This document shows positions 29,134-39,177 of a stretch of DNA of 64,000 nt, piece by piece. Origin of the DNA: Pannonibacter phragmitetus DSM 14782. GTDB taxonomy: Bacteria > Pseudomonadota > Alphaproteobacteria > Rhizobiales > Stappiaceae. The stretch lies in the NCBI RefSeq assembly GCF_000382365.1, contig NZ_KB908216.1, forward strand, positions 248,675-312,674, written 5' to 3'. Both the position numbers and the translations under genes were made by a program. Position 1 is the first letter of the stretch. The number at the start of each line of letters is the position of its first letter. Below the pieces are notes generated by a model. The model did no database searches and was not told the DNA's origin. It saw only the letters and a list, made by a program, of their open reading frames with translations.

Positions 29134-29909
29134 CCCAGAGACTGTCCAGCTGGATCATCCTGACGCTGGTGCTGACCTTCCTCATCGGTCCGTTCTTCAT
29201 CATCGTCGCCGCGTCCTTTTCTGCCGGCGAGACGCTGGCCTTTCCGCCGCAGGGCTTTTCCTTCCGCTGGATCGCAAAGGTCTTCACGGTGGAAAGCTTC
29301 CAGCAGAGCTTCGTCACCTCGATGATCCTTGCCATTGGCGGCACCCTGTCGGCGCTGGTGCTGGGCGTGCCTGCCGCCTATGCCATGTCGCGCTACAGGC
29401 TGCCGGGGGCGGAGACCGTGCGCTTCATGGTGTCGATGCCCATCATCGTGCCGGGCATCATCGTCGGCCTTGCCCTGCTGCGCTATTTCGTGCTGCCCAT
29501 CGGCCTGTCGATCAGCCTGGCGCTGTTCGTCGCCCATACGGCGCTGGTGCTGCCCTATGCGGTGCGGGTGGTGTCCGCCAGCCTTGCGAACCTGCGCTCC
29601 GACATGGAGGAGGCAGCCGTGCTGCTCGGCTCGTCGCGGCTCGGCGCCTTCTTCCGGGTGGTGCTGCCCAACATTCGCGGCGGCATTCTCTCCGCCTTCA
29701 TCCTCGGCTTCGTGACGAGCTTCAATCAGGTGCCGGTGTCGCTGTTCCTCTCCGGTCCCGGCGTGCGCACCCTGCCCATCGACATGCTGGGCTACATGGA
29801 AATCGTCTTCGATCCCTCCATTGCCGCACTGTCGTCGCTGCTCGCCTTCCTGTCCATCGGCATCGTCTTTGCCGCCGAACGTTTCCTGGGGTTCTCACGC
29901 TATGTCTGA
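29130..29909 (+). CDS. ABC transporter permease 2 (PotC-like)
   Basis: A 259-aa permease, six TM helices. EAA loop: DMEEAAVLLGSSRLGAFFRVVLPNI. Partner of permease 1 in a heterodimer. Its 3' end overlaps the ATPase gene by 8 bp. Confidence 0.9.
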   Translation: MTQRLSSWIILTLVLTFLIGPFFIIVAASFSAGETLAFPPQGFSFRWIAKVFTVESFQQSFVTSMILAIGGTLSALVLGVPAAYAMSRYRLPGAETVRFMVSMPIIVPGIIVGLALLRYFVLPIGLSISLALFVAHTALVLPYAVRVVSASLANLRSDMEEAAVLLGSSRLGAFFRVVLPNIRGGILSAFILGFVTSFNQVPVSLFLSGPGVRTLPIDMLGYMEIVFDPSIAALSSLLAFLSIGIVFAAERFLGFSRYV

Positions 29910-30927
29910 CGCCACCTATCTGACCCTGGACAAGCTGTCGCTGGCCTATGGCAAGACCACGGCGGTGGAGAGCCTTGACCTCACCATCCGGCGCGGCGAG
30001 CTTCTGGCGCTGCTCGGCCCCTCCGGCTGCGGCAAGACGACAACCATGCGCGCCATCGCGGGGCTGATGCCGGTGCAATCGGGCCGCATCGTGCTGGATG
30101 GCCGCGACATCACCCGTGTGGGCGCCAACAAGCGCGAGATCGGCCTCGTCTTCCAGTCCTATGCCCTGTTCCCGCATCTGACCGTGTTCGAGAATGTCGC
30201 CTTCGGCCTGCGGCTGAAGGGTATCAGCGGCGAGGCACTGAAACAGACGGTTGAGACCGGGCTTAAGACCGTGGGCCTCTCCGCCTTTGCCTCCCGCAAG
30301 ACGCCGGAGCTTTCCGGCGGCCAGCAGCAGCGTGTGGCGCTGGCCCGCTCGCTGGTGATGCAACCCAAGCTCCTGATGCTGGACGAGCCGCTGTCCAACC
30401 TTGACGCCCGCCTGCGCCTTGAAATGCGCACGGAGCTGCAGCGCGTGCAGAAGGAAAGCGGCGTGACGATGATCTTCGTCACCCATGATCAGGTGGAAGC
30501 CCTTGCCCTCGCCGACCGCATCGTCGTCATGCGCAATGGCGCCATCGAGCAGATTGGCACGCCGGAGGAGATCTACAATCACCCGGCTTCCAGTTTCGTC
30601 GCCGATTTCGTCGGCTTCGAAAACATCGCCCGGATCGACGGCAACAGGCTCGTGACGGACGCGGGCGCCCTGGAGGTGTCCGGCCCGCTGCCGCAAGCGG
30701 CCGGCCTTGCCTGGCGGCCCCGCGCCATCCAGCTTAAAACAGGGCCGCACAAGGGCATTGTGCGCGGCGTGTCCTTTGCAGGCAGCACCCGCGAATATGT
30801 GCTGGAAACGCCGCTGGGTCTGATAAAAGCTGAAACCGATGCAGCCCTTCCCGCCCATGCGCTGGGGGCAAGCCTTGCCTTCGACCTGCCGGTTTCCGGC
30901 GCGGCGGAACTCAACAGGTTCGGATAG
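29902..30927 (+). CDS. ABC transporter ATP-binding protein (PotA-like)
   Basis: A 341-aa ATPase: Walker A LGPSGCGKTTTMRAIAG, Q-loop VFQSYALFPH, signature LSGGQQQRVALARSLVM, Walker [15 protein letters not shown]-loop VTHDQVEAL, and a C-terminal TOBE-type region. Energises the two permeases. Start at ATG 29902 overlaps the permease stop; three bases separate its stop from the nucleoside hydrolase. Confidence 0.93.
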   Translation: MSDATYLTLDKLSLAYGKTTAVESLDLTIRRGELLALLGPSGCGKTTTMRAIAGLMPVQSGRIVLDGRDITRVGANKREIGLVFQSYALFPHLTVFENVAFGLRLKGISGEALKQTVETGLKTVGLSAFASRKTPELSGGQQQRVALARSLVMQPKLLMLDEPLSNLDARLRLEMRTELQRVQKESGVTMIFVTHDQVEALALADRIVVMRNGAIEQIGTPEEIYNHPASSFVADFVGFENIARIDGNRLVTDAGALEVSGPLPQAAGLAWRPRAIQLKTGPHKGIVRGVSFAGSTREYVLETPLGLIKAETDAALPAHALGASLAFDLPVSGAAELNRFG

Positions 30928-30930
30928 ACC

Positions 30931-31857
30931 ATGGGTGTGTGGATCGACACGGATATGGGCTTTGACGACATCGCGGCCATTGTGACCGTGATGGATGCAG
31001 GGCTTGAGGTGGACGGCATTTCGCTGGTCTTCGGCAACACGCCGCTTGATCAGGTACGCCGCAACGCTGCGGGCGCGGCCTCGGCCTTCGGCTGGCGCGT
31101 GCCCTTGCACAGCGGCCTTGCCCGCCCCGTCATGGGCCAGATGGAGACGGCAGAGGCCATCCTCGGGGCCACCGGCATTCCGACGATTGGCCTCACCGTG
31201 CCGCAGGATCAGCCGCTGCCGGAAGGCGATGCCTTTGCCGCGCTCTGTGACTGGCTGGAGAGCGCCCCTGCCCCCCGCCGCATTCTGGCGCTCGGGCCGC
31301 TGACCAACATAGCCGCGCTGGTCCTCGCCCGCCCCGCCCTTGCCGCCCGCATTGACGAGCTGGTGTGGATGGGCGGCGGGCTGACGAAGGGCAACCACAC
31401 CGCCTCTGCCGAATTCAACGCCTATGCCGACCCGGAGGCTGTAGCCATCGTGCTGGCGCAGGGCCTGCCGCTGAAGATGGTGGACCTCGATTTCTGCCGC
31501 CAGATCCTCGCAAGCCCCGAGGACGCCGCTCCCGTGCGGGCCGCAGGCGGGCGCAATGCGGCGCTTCTGGCGGACATGCTGGAAGGCTTCATCGCCATCG
31601 CCACCAGCCGGGGACGGCCCGCCATGGCGCTCTATGATCCGGCAGCTGCTGCCATCTTCGCCCGGCCTGAATTGGCCAGCTTCACCCCGGCGCATATCGC
31701 CATGGAAACGGCCGGTCAGCACACGCGCGGGCGCACCGTGGTGGAAACCCGCGCCACCCATGCCCGCTTCAACGCCGCCTATGCCTCTGCCTGCGATGTG
31801 GATGCCGTGCGCGGCATGATCCTCACCGCCCTGACGCGGGAGGCAGCCCGGCCATGA
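30931..31857 (+). CDS. Nucleoside hydrolase (IUNH family)
   Basis: A 308-aa enzyme of the inosine/uridine-preferring nucleoside hydrolase family, cleaving ribonucleosides to base and ribose. N-terminal Ca/ribose motif reads WIDTDMGFDDIAAI, where the usual proline of DTDPGxDD is methionine; the aspartates are kept. GPLTNIAALVLARP and GGGLTKGNHT are also typical. Makes free base for the deaminase next door, whose start it overlaps by 4 bp. Confidence 0.88.
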   Translation: MGVWIDTDMGFDDIAAIVTVMDAGLEVDGISLVFGNTPLDQVRRNAAGAASAFGWRVPLHSGLARPVMGQMETAEAILGATGIPTIGLTVPQDQPLPEGDAFAALCDWLESAPAPRRILALGPLTNIAALVLARPALAARIDELVWMGGGLTKGNHTASAEFNAYADPEAVAIVLAQGLPLKMVDLDFCRQILASPEDAAPVRAAGGRNAALLADMLEGFIAIATSRGRPAMALYDPAAAAIFARPELASFTPAHIAMETAGQHTRGRTVVETRATHARFNAAYASACDVDAVRGMILTALTREAARP

Positions 31858-33644
31858 CCACACACCAGACACGCGAGCCGTTCGATCTTGCAGATCCCGC
31901 CCTGCGCCTGCGCACTGTCGCGGCAGCCAGAGGCGATGCGCCGTTTGACCGGCTGATCGTCAACGCCATCCTCATCGACATGGTGACCGGCGAGCGCCGC
32001 GCCGCCGATGTGGGCCTGACAGGGCCTTTGATTGCCTCCGTCCACGCCCCCGGCAGCCGCAGCGATGCCACGGACATCATCGACGCGCAGGGCGGCTATC
32101 TCTCCCCCGGCCTCATCGACACGCATATGCATGTCGAAAGCTCCATGGTGACGCCCGCCGCCTATGCGGCAGCCGTAGTGCCCCGGGGCGTCACCACCGC
32201 CGTGTGGGACCCGCATGAATTCGGCAATGTGCACGGGCTTGCGGGTGTCGATGCCGCGCTTGCCGCCAGTGCAGGTCTGCCGTTGCGCCTTGCCGTGCTC
32301 GCCCCTTCCTGCGTGCCTTCCGCGCCGGGGCTGGAGCTGGCCGGGGCTGATTTCGGACCGGAAGAAATCGCCGCCCTGCTCGCCCGCCCCGGCATTGCCG
32401 GCATTGCGGAAGTGATGAACATGCGCGGCGTCATCGCGGGCGAGCCGCGCATGAGTGGCATCGTGCAGGCCGGGCTTGCCGCCGGAAAGCCGGTCTGCGG
32501 CCATGCACGCGGCCTCACCGGCCCGGACCTTGCCGCCTTCATGGCTGCCGGTGTCACCTCCGATCATGAGCTGACTTCCGCCGCGGACCTGATGGAAAAA
32601 CTGCGCGCCGGGCTTTCCATCGAGCTGCGCGGCTCCCACGACCATCTGCTGCCGGAATTCGTGGAAGCCCTGAACACGCTCGGCCACCTGCCACAGACCG
32701 TGACGCTCTGCACAGATGACGTGTTCCCCGATGACCTTGCGAAGGCCGGCGGCCTTGATGACGTGGTGCGGCGGCTGGTGCGCTATGGCCTCAAGCCCGA
32801 ATGGGCCTTGCAGGCGGCAACGCTCAACGGCGCAAGGCGGCTCGGCCGCGAGGATCTCGGCCTTATCGCCGCCGGGCGGCGGGCCGACCTCATCGTCTTC
32901 GCTGACCTTGAGAGCTTCACCGCACGGCAGGTGATCGTCAACGGTGAAGTGGTGGCACGGGAGGGGCAGATGCTGGCAGAGCCGCGCTCCAGCGCTCTCT
33001 CCAGCCTGCGCGGATCGATGAAAATTAGCCAGCTAAGTCCGGATGATTTCCGGGTTCCCGCCGCAGGCTCCCGCGTCAAACTCGCCACCATCGACCGGCC
33101 CCGTTTCACCCGCTGGGGCACGGCAGAAGCAGACGTGCGCGGCGGCTTTGTGGTGCCGCCGGAGGAGACAACGCTGATTGCCGTTGCCCACCGGCATGGC
33201 CGGGCGGACAGCCGCCCGCGCGTCGGTTTCCTGCGCGAATGGGGCCGCTGGAACGGCGCCTTTGCCACCACTGTTTCCCATGACAGCCACAACCTGACGG
33301 TCTTTGGCGGCAGCGCCGAAGACCTGGCCACAGCAGCCAATGCGGTGATCGAGGCAGGCGGCGGCATGGCCGTGGCTTCCAGCGGCAAGGTGCTGGCCGT
33401 GCTGCCCCTGCCGCTTTCCGGCCTTGTGTCGGATGCCCCGCTGGGCGAAGTGGCCGAAGGCTTTGCCCGGATCCGCGCCGCCATGGATGAGGTTGTCACC
33501 TGGCAGCCGCCCTATCTTGTGTTCAAGGCCTGTTTCGGCGCCACGCTTGCCTGCAATGCAGGACCGCACCAGACAGACCGGGGCATTGCCGATGTGGAGA
33601 CCGGGCGCGTGCTGGAGTCTCCCGTTCTCGAAATCCTTGCCTGA
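31854..33644 (+). CDS. ade: Adenine deaminase
   Basis: A 596-aa amidohydrolase-superfamily enzyme converting adenine to hypoxanthine and ammonia. Signatures: GLIDTHMHVESSMVTPAAYA with metal histidines, WDPHEFGNVHG, EVMNMRGVIAGEP, VCGHARGLTGPDL, TSDHELTS, and LCTDDVFPDDL. A C-terminal domain typical of ADE follows. Sits in the middle of the purine operon. Confidence 0.92.
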   Translation: MTTHQTREPFDLADPALRLRTVAAARGDAPFDRLIVNAILIDMVTGERRAADVGLTGPLIASVHAPGSRSDATDIIDAQGGYLSPGLIDTHMHVESSMVTPAAYAAAVVPRGVTTAVWDPHEFGNVHGLAGVDAALAASAGLPLRLAVLAPSCVPSAPGLELAGADFGPEEIAALLARPGIAGIAEVMNMRGVIAGEPRMSGIVQAGLAAGKPVCGHARGLTGPDLAAFMAAGVTSDHELTSAADLMEKLRAGLSIELRGSHDHLLPEFVEALNTLGHLPQTVTLCTDDVFPDDLAKAGGLDDVVRRLVRYGLKPEWALQAATLNGARRLGREDLGLIAAGRRADLIVFADLESFTARQVIVNGEVVAREGQMLAEPRSSALSSLRGSMKISQLSPDDFRVPAAGSRVKLATIDRPRFTRWGTAEADVRGGFVVPPEETTLIAVAHRHGRADSRPRVGFLREWGRWNGAFATTVSHDSHNLTVFGGSAEDLATAANAVIEAGGGMAVASSGKVLAVLPLPLSGLVSDAPLGEVAEGFARIRAAMDEVVTWQPPYLVFKACFGATLACNAGPHQTDRGIADVETGRVLESPVLEILA

Positions 33645-33656
33645 AAGAGGCCCGCC

Positions 33657-34835
33657 ATGAGCGACCTGATCGACGCTGACCTGCCGTTTCTGACAGACCT
33701 GCGCCGCGGCCTGCACGCCCATCCCGAGCTGGGCTTTGAGGAGGAGCGCACCAGCGCCATCGTTGCGAACCGGCTGGCGGAGGCGGGGCTGGAGGTGCAC
33801 AGGGGCCTTGGCGGCACCGGCGTTGTCGGCACCCTGCGCTGCGGCAACGGCCCGCGCTGCATTGGCCTGCGCGCCGACATGGATGCGCTCGCCATGCCGG
33901 AAACCGCAGACCGGCCATGGAAATCCACCGTGCCCGGCAAGATGCACGCCTGCGGCCACGATGGCCACACCACCATGCTGCTGGGCGCGGCAAGGGCGCT
34001 GGCGAGAACGCGCAATTTCTCCGGCACGGCGCATTTCATCTTCCAGCCCGCCGAAGAAGGCCGGGGCGGGGCAAAGCGCATGGTGGAGGACGGCCTCTTC
34101 CGCCTGTTCCCCTGTGATGCGGTCTATGGCCTGCACAACATGCCGGGGCTGGACCCGGACGAGATGGCGGTTGTGGAAGGCCCGCAGCTCGCCTCGTCCG
34201 ACAGCTGGCGCGTCACCTTCCGGGGCACCGGCACCCATGGCGCCAAGCCGCATCTGGGCCGCGATCCCATCACTGCCGCCGGAGCTTTCCTCTCCGCCTT
34301 GCAAACCATTCCGGGCCGCGTTGTCGATCCGCTGCAGCCTGCCGTGGTCAGCGCCTGTTCCGTTCAGGCCGGTGACCCCAAGGCGTTGAATGTCATTCCG
34401 GATCTGGTGGAGATCGGCGGCACGGCCCGCGCCTATTCGCCGGAGGTACGCAATCAGCTGGAGGCGGAAATCGGCCGTCTGGCCCAAGGCACCGCGCAGA
34501 TGTTCGCCATTGCCGCAGACTATACCTACATCCGCCGCATTCCCCCGGTCATCAACCATCCGGACACAACGCAGCGGGCACTTGGCGCGGCGCGGGATGT
34601 GTTTGGCGAGAAGCTGCGCACCGCCTTCCCGCCCTCAACGGCGGGCGATGATTTCGCCTATTTCGCCGGTGAAGCACCGGGCTGCTATGTCTGGCTCGGC
34701 AATGGCCCGGCGGTGGATGGCGCGCTGCATCACAACACGGCCTATGACTTCAACGACGCCGCCATCGGCCCCGGCGTGCGCTTTTGGGTGCAGCTGGTGG
34801 AGCGGGAGCTTTCCGGTGAGGCCGCCCATGACTGA
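33657..34835 (+). CDS. M20D family amidohydrolase
   Basis: A 392-aa metallo-amidohydrolase of the hippurate/IAA-amino-acid hydrolase group. Zn motifs: RRGLHAHPELGFEE, RADMDALAM, MHACGHDGHTTMLLGAA, FQPAEEG. Usual substrates are N-acyl amino acids. Its presence in a purine operon is not explained by standard salvage; it may remove an N-acyl group from the imported compound. 12 bp after ade; overlaps the PRTase gene by 8 bp. Confidence 0.9.
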   Translation: MSDLIDADLPFLTDLRRGLHAHPELGFEEERTSAIVANRLAEAGLEVHRGLGGTGVVGTLRCGNGPRCIGLRADMDALAMPETADRPWKSTVPGKMHACGHDGHTTMLLGAARALARTRNFSGTAHFIFQPAEEGRGGAKRMVEDGLFRLFPCDAVYGLHNMPGLDPDEMAVVEGPQLASSDSWRVTFRGTGTHGAKPHLGRDPITAAGAFLSALQTIPGRVVDPLQPAVVSACSVQAGDPKALNVIPDLVEIGGTARAYSPEVRNQLEAEIGRLAQGTAQMFAIAADYTYIRRIPPVINHPDTTQRALGAARDVFGEKLRTAFPPSTAGDDFAYFAGEAPGCYVWLGNGPAVDGALHHNTAYDFNDAAIGPGVRFWVQLVERELSGEAAHD

Positions 34836-35535
34836 GCCGCACCCGCCCGCACTTGAGCCTCATGAGTTCTGGCAGGAACTGCATGCGCCGGGCAGCTTCC
34901 CGGTCAATATTGGCCATCGCAACTTCTTCCCGGCAACGCTTCCCAGCGGCGAACAGCTGCGCCTGCCGATCCGCCCGCTGGCCGATGGCAAGCACGCACT
35001 GGCCTCGCTCATCGTCAATCAGGCGGGCTTTACCGTTCTGGATGCACTGGCACAGGGCCTTGCGGAGAGGCTCGCACCTTTCACGCCGGAAGTGGTGGTG
35101 GGCCTGCCGACGCTTGGCCTGACGCTCGCCGCCGAGACCGCCCGCAGGCTCGGCCACAGCCGCTATGTGCCGCTCGGCACCTCGCGCAAGTTCTGGTACG
35201 ATGACAGCCTTTCGGTGCCACTCACCTCCATCACCACGCCGGATCAGATCAAGCGGCTCTATGTAGACCCGCGCATGCTGCCCCTGCTTCAGGGCCGCCG
35301 GATCGCGCTGGTTGATGACGTGATCTCAAGCGGCGCTTCCATCCGCGCCGCGCTGGATCTTCTGGCCGGTCTTGGCCTTGCCCCCGTGGTCACCGGCGCC
35401 GCCATGCTGCAGTCACGCCGCTGGTGCGAGGGCGCAGAAGGCCCGGACCACTGGACCACCCGCACCGTGGGCTGCTTCGAAACCCCGATGCTGCAAAAGG
35501 GCGCTGACGGGCTTTGGTATGTGCCGCAAGGGTGA
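34828..35535 (+). CDS. Phosphoribosyltransferase, adenine-type
   Basis: A 235-aa PRTase type I fold with the PRPP motif RIALVDDVISSGASIRAAL and an upstream region FTPEVVVGLPTLGLTLAAETAR resembling adenine PRTases. Likely converts a purine base and PRPP to the nucleotide, closing the salvage route. Last gene of the operon, followed by the terminator at 35722-35751. Confidence 0.85.
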   Translation: MTEPHPPALEPHEFWQELHAPGSFPVNIGHRNFFPATLPSGEQLRLPIRPLADGKHALASLIVNQAGFTVLDALAQGLAERLAPFTPEVVVGLPTLGLTLAAETARRLGHSRYVPLGTSRKFWYDDSLSVPLTSITTPDQIKRLYVDPRMLPLLQGRRIALVDDVISSGASIRAALDLLAGLGLAPVVTGAAMLQSRRWCEGAEGPDHWTTRTVGCFETPMLQKGADGLWYVPQG

Positions 35536-35721
35536 AGGGCATATCTGTGTTTCGTCATGCCATGACTTGATCATGGCATCCATTCCCTGACCTTTCCAAT
35601 CATGCCGGTTTGCAGAAAGGTCCACCCATACGCGCACGAGCGTGCGGAGCTGAAACGGCATGGATGCCATGGTCGAGCCATGGCAAGACGGAGAAAACTG
35701 GCAGGTCAGCCCGTAGAGCAA

Positions 35722-35756
35722 AAAGGCCGGAGCGTTGCCGCTCCGGCCTTTGTCAT
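35722..35756. terminator. Bidirectional terminator between purine operon and lpd
   Basis: Thirteen-bp stem AAAGGCCGGAGCG/CGCTCCGGCCTTT with TTGC loop. A-tract on the left and T on the right serve both the plus-strand purine operon and the minus-strand lpd. Confidence 0.85.
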
Positions 35757-35776
35757 GTCTGCAGGTCCAGCACCAA

Positions 35777-37180
35777 TCAGGCGTGGATCGGCTTGGCGAA
35801 GGTGGCCATGGCGGCTTCCTTGACGGCTTCCGACATGGTCGGATGCGCGTGGCAGGTGCGGCCAAGATCTTCCGAAGAGCCGCCGAATTCCATCAGCACG
35901 GCAGCTTCGTGGATCATCTCGCCGGCGCCGTGGCCGAGGATGTGCACGCCCAGCACGCGGTCGGTCGCAGCATCGGCCAGAACCTTGACGAAACCGTCGG
36001 TGTGGTTCATGGCGCGGGCGCGGCCGTTGGCGGTGAAGTTGAACTTGCCGGTCTTGTAATTGACACCAGCAGCCTTGAGCTCTTCCTCGGTCTTGCCGAC
36101 GGAGGCGACTTCCGGCGAGGTGTAGACCACGCCCGGGATGACGTCATAGTTCACATGGCCAGCCTGACCGGCGAGGATTTCGGCCAGAGCGACGCCCTCG
36201 TCTTCGGCCTTGTGGGCGAGCATCGGGCCAACGACCACGTCGCCAATGGCATAGATGCCCGGAACGTTGGTCTGATAGTGACCGTCGATCTCGACCCGGC
36301 CACGGTTGTCCAGCTTGACGCCGGCTTCCTCAAGGCCAAGACCGGCGGTGTAAGGACGGCGGCCAATGGCGACCAGCACCACGTCGGCTTCCAGCACTTC
36401 GGCAGCGCCACCGGCGGCCGGCTCGATGCTGACGGCAAGGCTGCCGCCCTTCTTCTCAACGCCCGTCACCTTGGACGACAGCTTGAACTCCATGCCCTGC
36501 TTGGCAAGGATGCGCTGGAACTGCTTGGAGATGTCACCGTCCATCGGCCCGAGGATCTTGTCCATGAACTCGACGACAGTCACCTTGGCGCCCAGACGGC
36601 CCCAGACGGAACCCAGCTCCAGACCGATGACGCCACCACCGACGACCACCAGATGACCCGGAACCTTCTCCAGCGTCAGCGCGCCAGTGGAGGAAACCAC
36701 CGTCTTCTCGTCGATCTCGACACCCGGCAGCGGCATCACGTCAGAGCCGGTGGCGATGACGATGGACTTGGTCTCAAGCTCGGTGACCTTGCCGTCTTCC
36801 GCCGTGACGGAGACCTTGCCGGCCGCCAGAATCTTGCCGGTGCCGTGGAAGGCATCGATCTTGTTCTTCTTCAGCAGGAAACCGACACCGCCGACATTGG
36901 CGTCGATGGTGGCCTGCTTGTGCTGCATCATGGCCGGCAGGTCCAGCGTAGGTGCGTTCACCTTGATGCCGAGGCTTTCAAAGCCGTGACCGGCTTCATG
37001 GAACAGTTCCGAAGCATGCAGCAGCGCCTTGGACGGGATGCAGCCGACGTTCAGGCAGGTGCCGCCATGGGTGGCGCGCTTTTCGACAACGGCGACCTTC
37101 AGGCCAAGCTGGGCTGCCTTGATGGCGCAGACATAACCACCGGGGCCGGTGCCGATGACGACGAGATCGTATTGGGACAT
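35777..37180 (-). CDS. lpdA: Dihydrolipoyl dehydrogenase (E3)
   Basis: A 467-aa FAD enzyme. N-terminal FAD loop VVIGTGPGGYVCAIKAAQ, redox disulfide GGTCLNVGCIPSK, NAD loop VVVGGGVIGLELGSVW, and the C-terminal His-Glu pair region HAHPTMSEA. Reoxidises lipoyl groups of 2-oxoglutarate dehydrogenase. Start at ATG 37180 after AGAGGCGA. Last gene of the minus-strand mdh-suc-lpd array. Confidence 0.97.
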   Translation of the reverse strand: MSQYDLVVIGTGPGGYVCAIKAAQLGLKVAVVEKRATHGGTCLNVGCIPSKALLHASELFHEAGHGFESLGIKVNAPTLDLPAMMQHKQATIDANVGGVGFLLKKNKIDAFHGTGKILAAGKVSVTAEDGKVTELETKSIVIATGSDVMPLPGVEIDEKTVVSSTGALTLEKVPGHLVVVGGGVIGLELGSVWGRLGAKVTVVEFMDKILGPMDGDISKQFQRILAKQGMEFKLSSKVTGVEKKGGSLAVSIEPAAGGAAEVLEADVVLVAIGRRPYTAGLGLEEAGVKLDNRGRVEIDGHYQTNVPGIYAIGDVVVGPMLAHKAEDEGVALAEILAGQAGHVNYDVIPGVVYTSPEVASVGKTEEELKAAGVNYKTGKFNFTANGRARAMNHTDGFVKVLADAATDRVLGVHILGHGAGEMIHEAAVLMEFGGSSEDLGRTCHAHPTMSEAVKEAAMATFAKPIHA

Positions 37181-37190
37181 GAGGTCGCCT

Positions 37191-37799
37191 CTAGGTTTGC
37201 GAAGGGAAATCGTTTGAAGATGCGGCTGCGGCTTCGAACCGTTGCAGCCTCTGGCGCACGCGCAAGGCAATGGCGCCATGGAGCGCCAGCACAAGGAGGA
37301 TCGACACCCCGTGCTGGAGGGGCGTCGTCAGAGGCCAAAGGCCATAGATCGCATAGACGCCCAGGGGAATGAACAGGGCCACGGCGGTGGCAAGGCCCGG
37401 ATTGTAGAGGCGCAGGACAAGACCCTGCGCCACATGCAAAGCTGCGTTGATCAGCAGCAGATAGACCGCAATCAGCCCCCAGCCCGGCGCGATGGAGCGC
37501 ATGAGCCAGAGCGACAGCGCCACGACGCCCCACACACCCGCCACGTTGATGATGAACACGGCTCGAACCGTGAGCACATCATGCCCCCGGCCAATGACAT
37601 AGTTCACGAAGCGGCGGAAACGGTCGGCATCATGCTCTTCAAGCTGATGCAGCATGTAGAAGGGAAGGCTCAGATAGACGAGCTTTTCCGGAAAGGGCCA
37701 GGTCTTGGTGAAGACGCTGGTCATGGCCAGCAGGACGAGACCGGCGAGGAAACCGCCGTAGACCCAGTTGGCTTGCAGCCTTTCGAGCGTGCCTCTCAT
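37191..37799 (-). CDS. HXXEE domain membrane protein
   Basis: A 202-aa multi-pass membrane protein with about six hydrophobic helices (e.g. 15-31, 85-100, 108-122, 137-152, 165-180). The motif HQLEE at residues 51-55, after YLSLPFYML, defines the HXXEE family of unknown function; H, E and E could bind metal within the membrane. Lies between sucB and lpd in the same direction, 10 bp before lpd, so it is co-transcribed with 2-oxoglutarate dehydrogenase genes. A strong hairpin (37822-37845) separates it from sucB. Confidence 0.8.
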   Translation of the reverse strand: MRGTLERLQANWVYGGFLAGLVLLAMTSVFTKTWPFPEKLVYLSLPFYMLHQLEEHDADRFRRFVNYVIGRGHDVLTVRAVFIINVAGVWGVVALSLWLMRSIAPGWGLIAVYLLLINAALHVAQGLVLRLYNPGLATAVALFIPLGVYAIYGLWPLTTPLQHGVSILLVLALHGAIALRVRQRLQRFEAAAASSNDFPSQT

Positions 37800-37821
37800 G
37801 ACCAGCGGCCCTTTTGCAGGC

Positions 37822-37845
37822 CCGCCGCCGGAGAACCGGCGGCGG
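37822..37845 (-). repeat. Intercistronic hairpin between sucB and the HXXEE gene
   Basis: Ten-bp perfect stem CCGCCGCCGG/CCGGCGGCGG with AGAA loop, no T-run. Probably sets relative mRNA levels rather than terminating fully. Confidence 0.6.
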
Positions 37846-37861
37846 ATGAGCTGTGGAGCGC

Positions 37862-39094
<1,233 letters not shown>

Positions 39095-39177
39095 GGTCGC
39101 CTTCTCTTAAAAAATCTGCCTTGGCCAATTCTGTAGACCGGTGGCCCGCCATCCCGGAGATGGCAGGCCGGACCGGA

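Noticed and set aside
35735-37372. Open frame of 545 codons antisense to lpd
   Set aside because: No domain; opposite an intact, highly conserved lpd.
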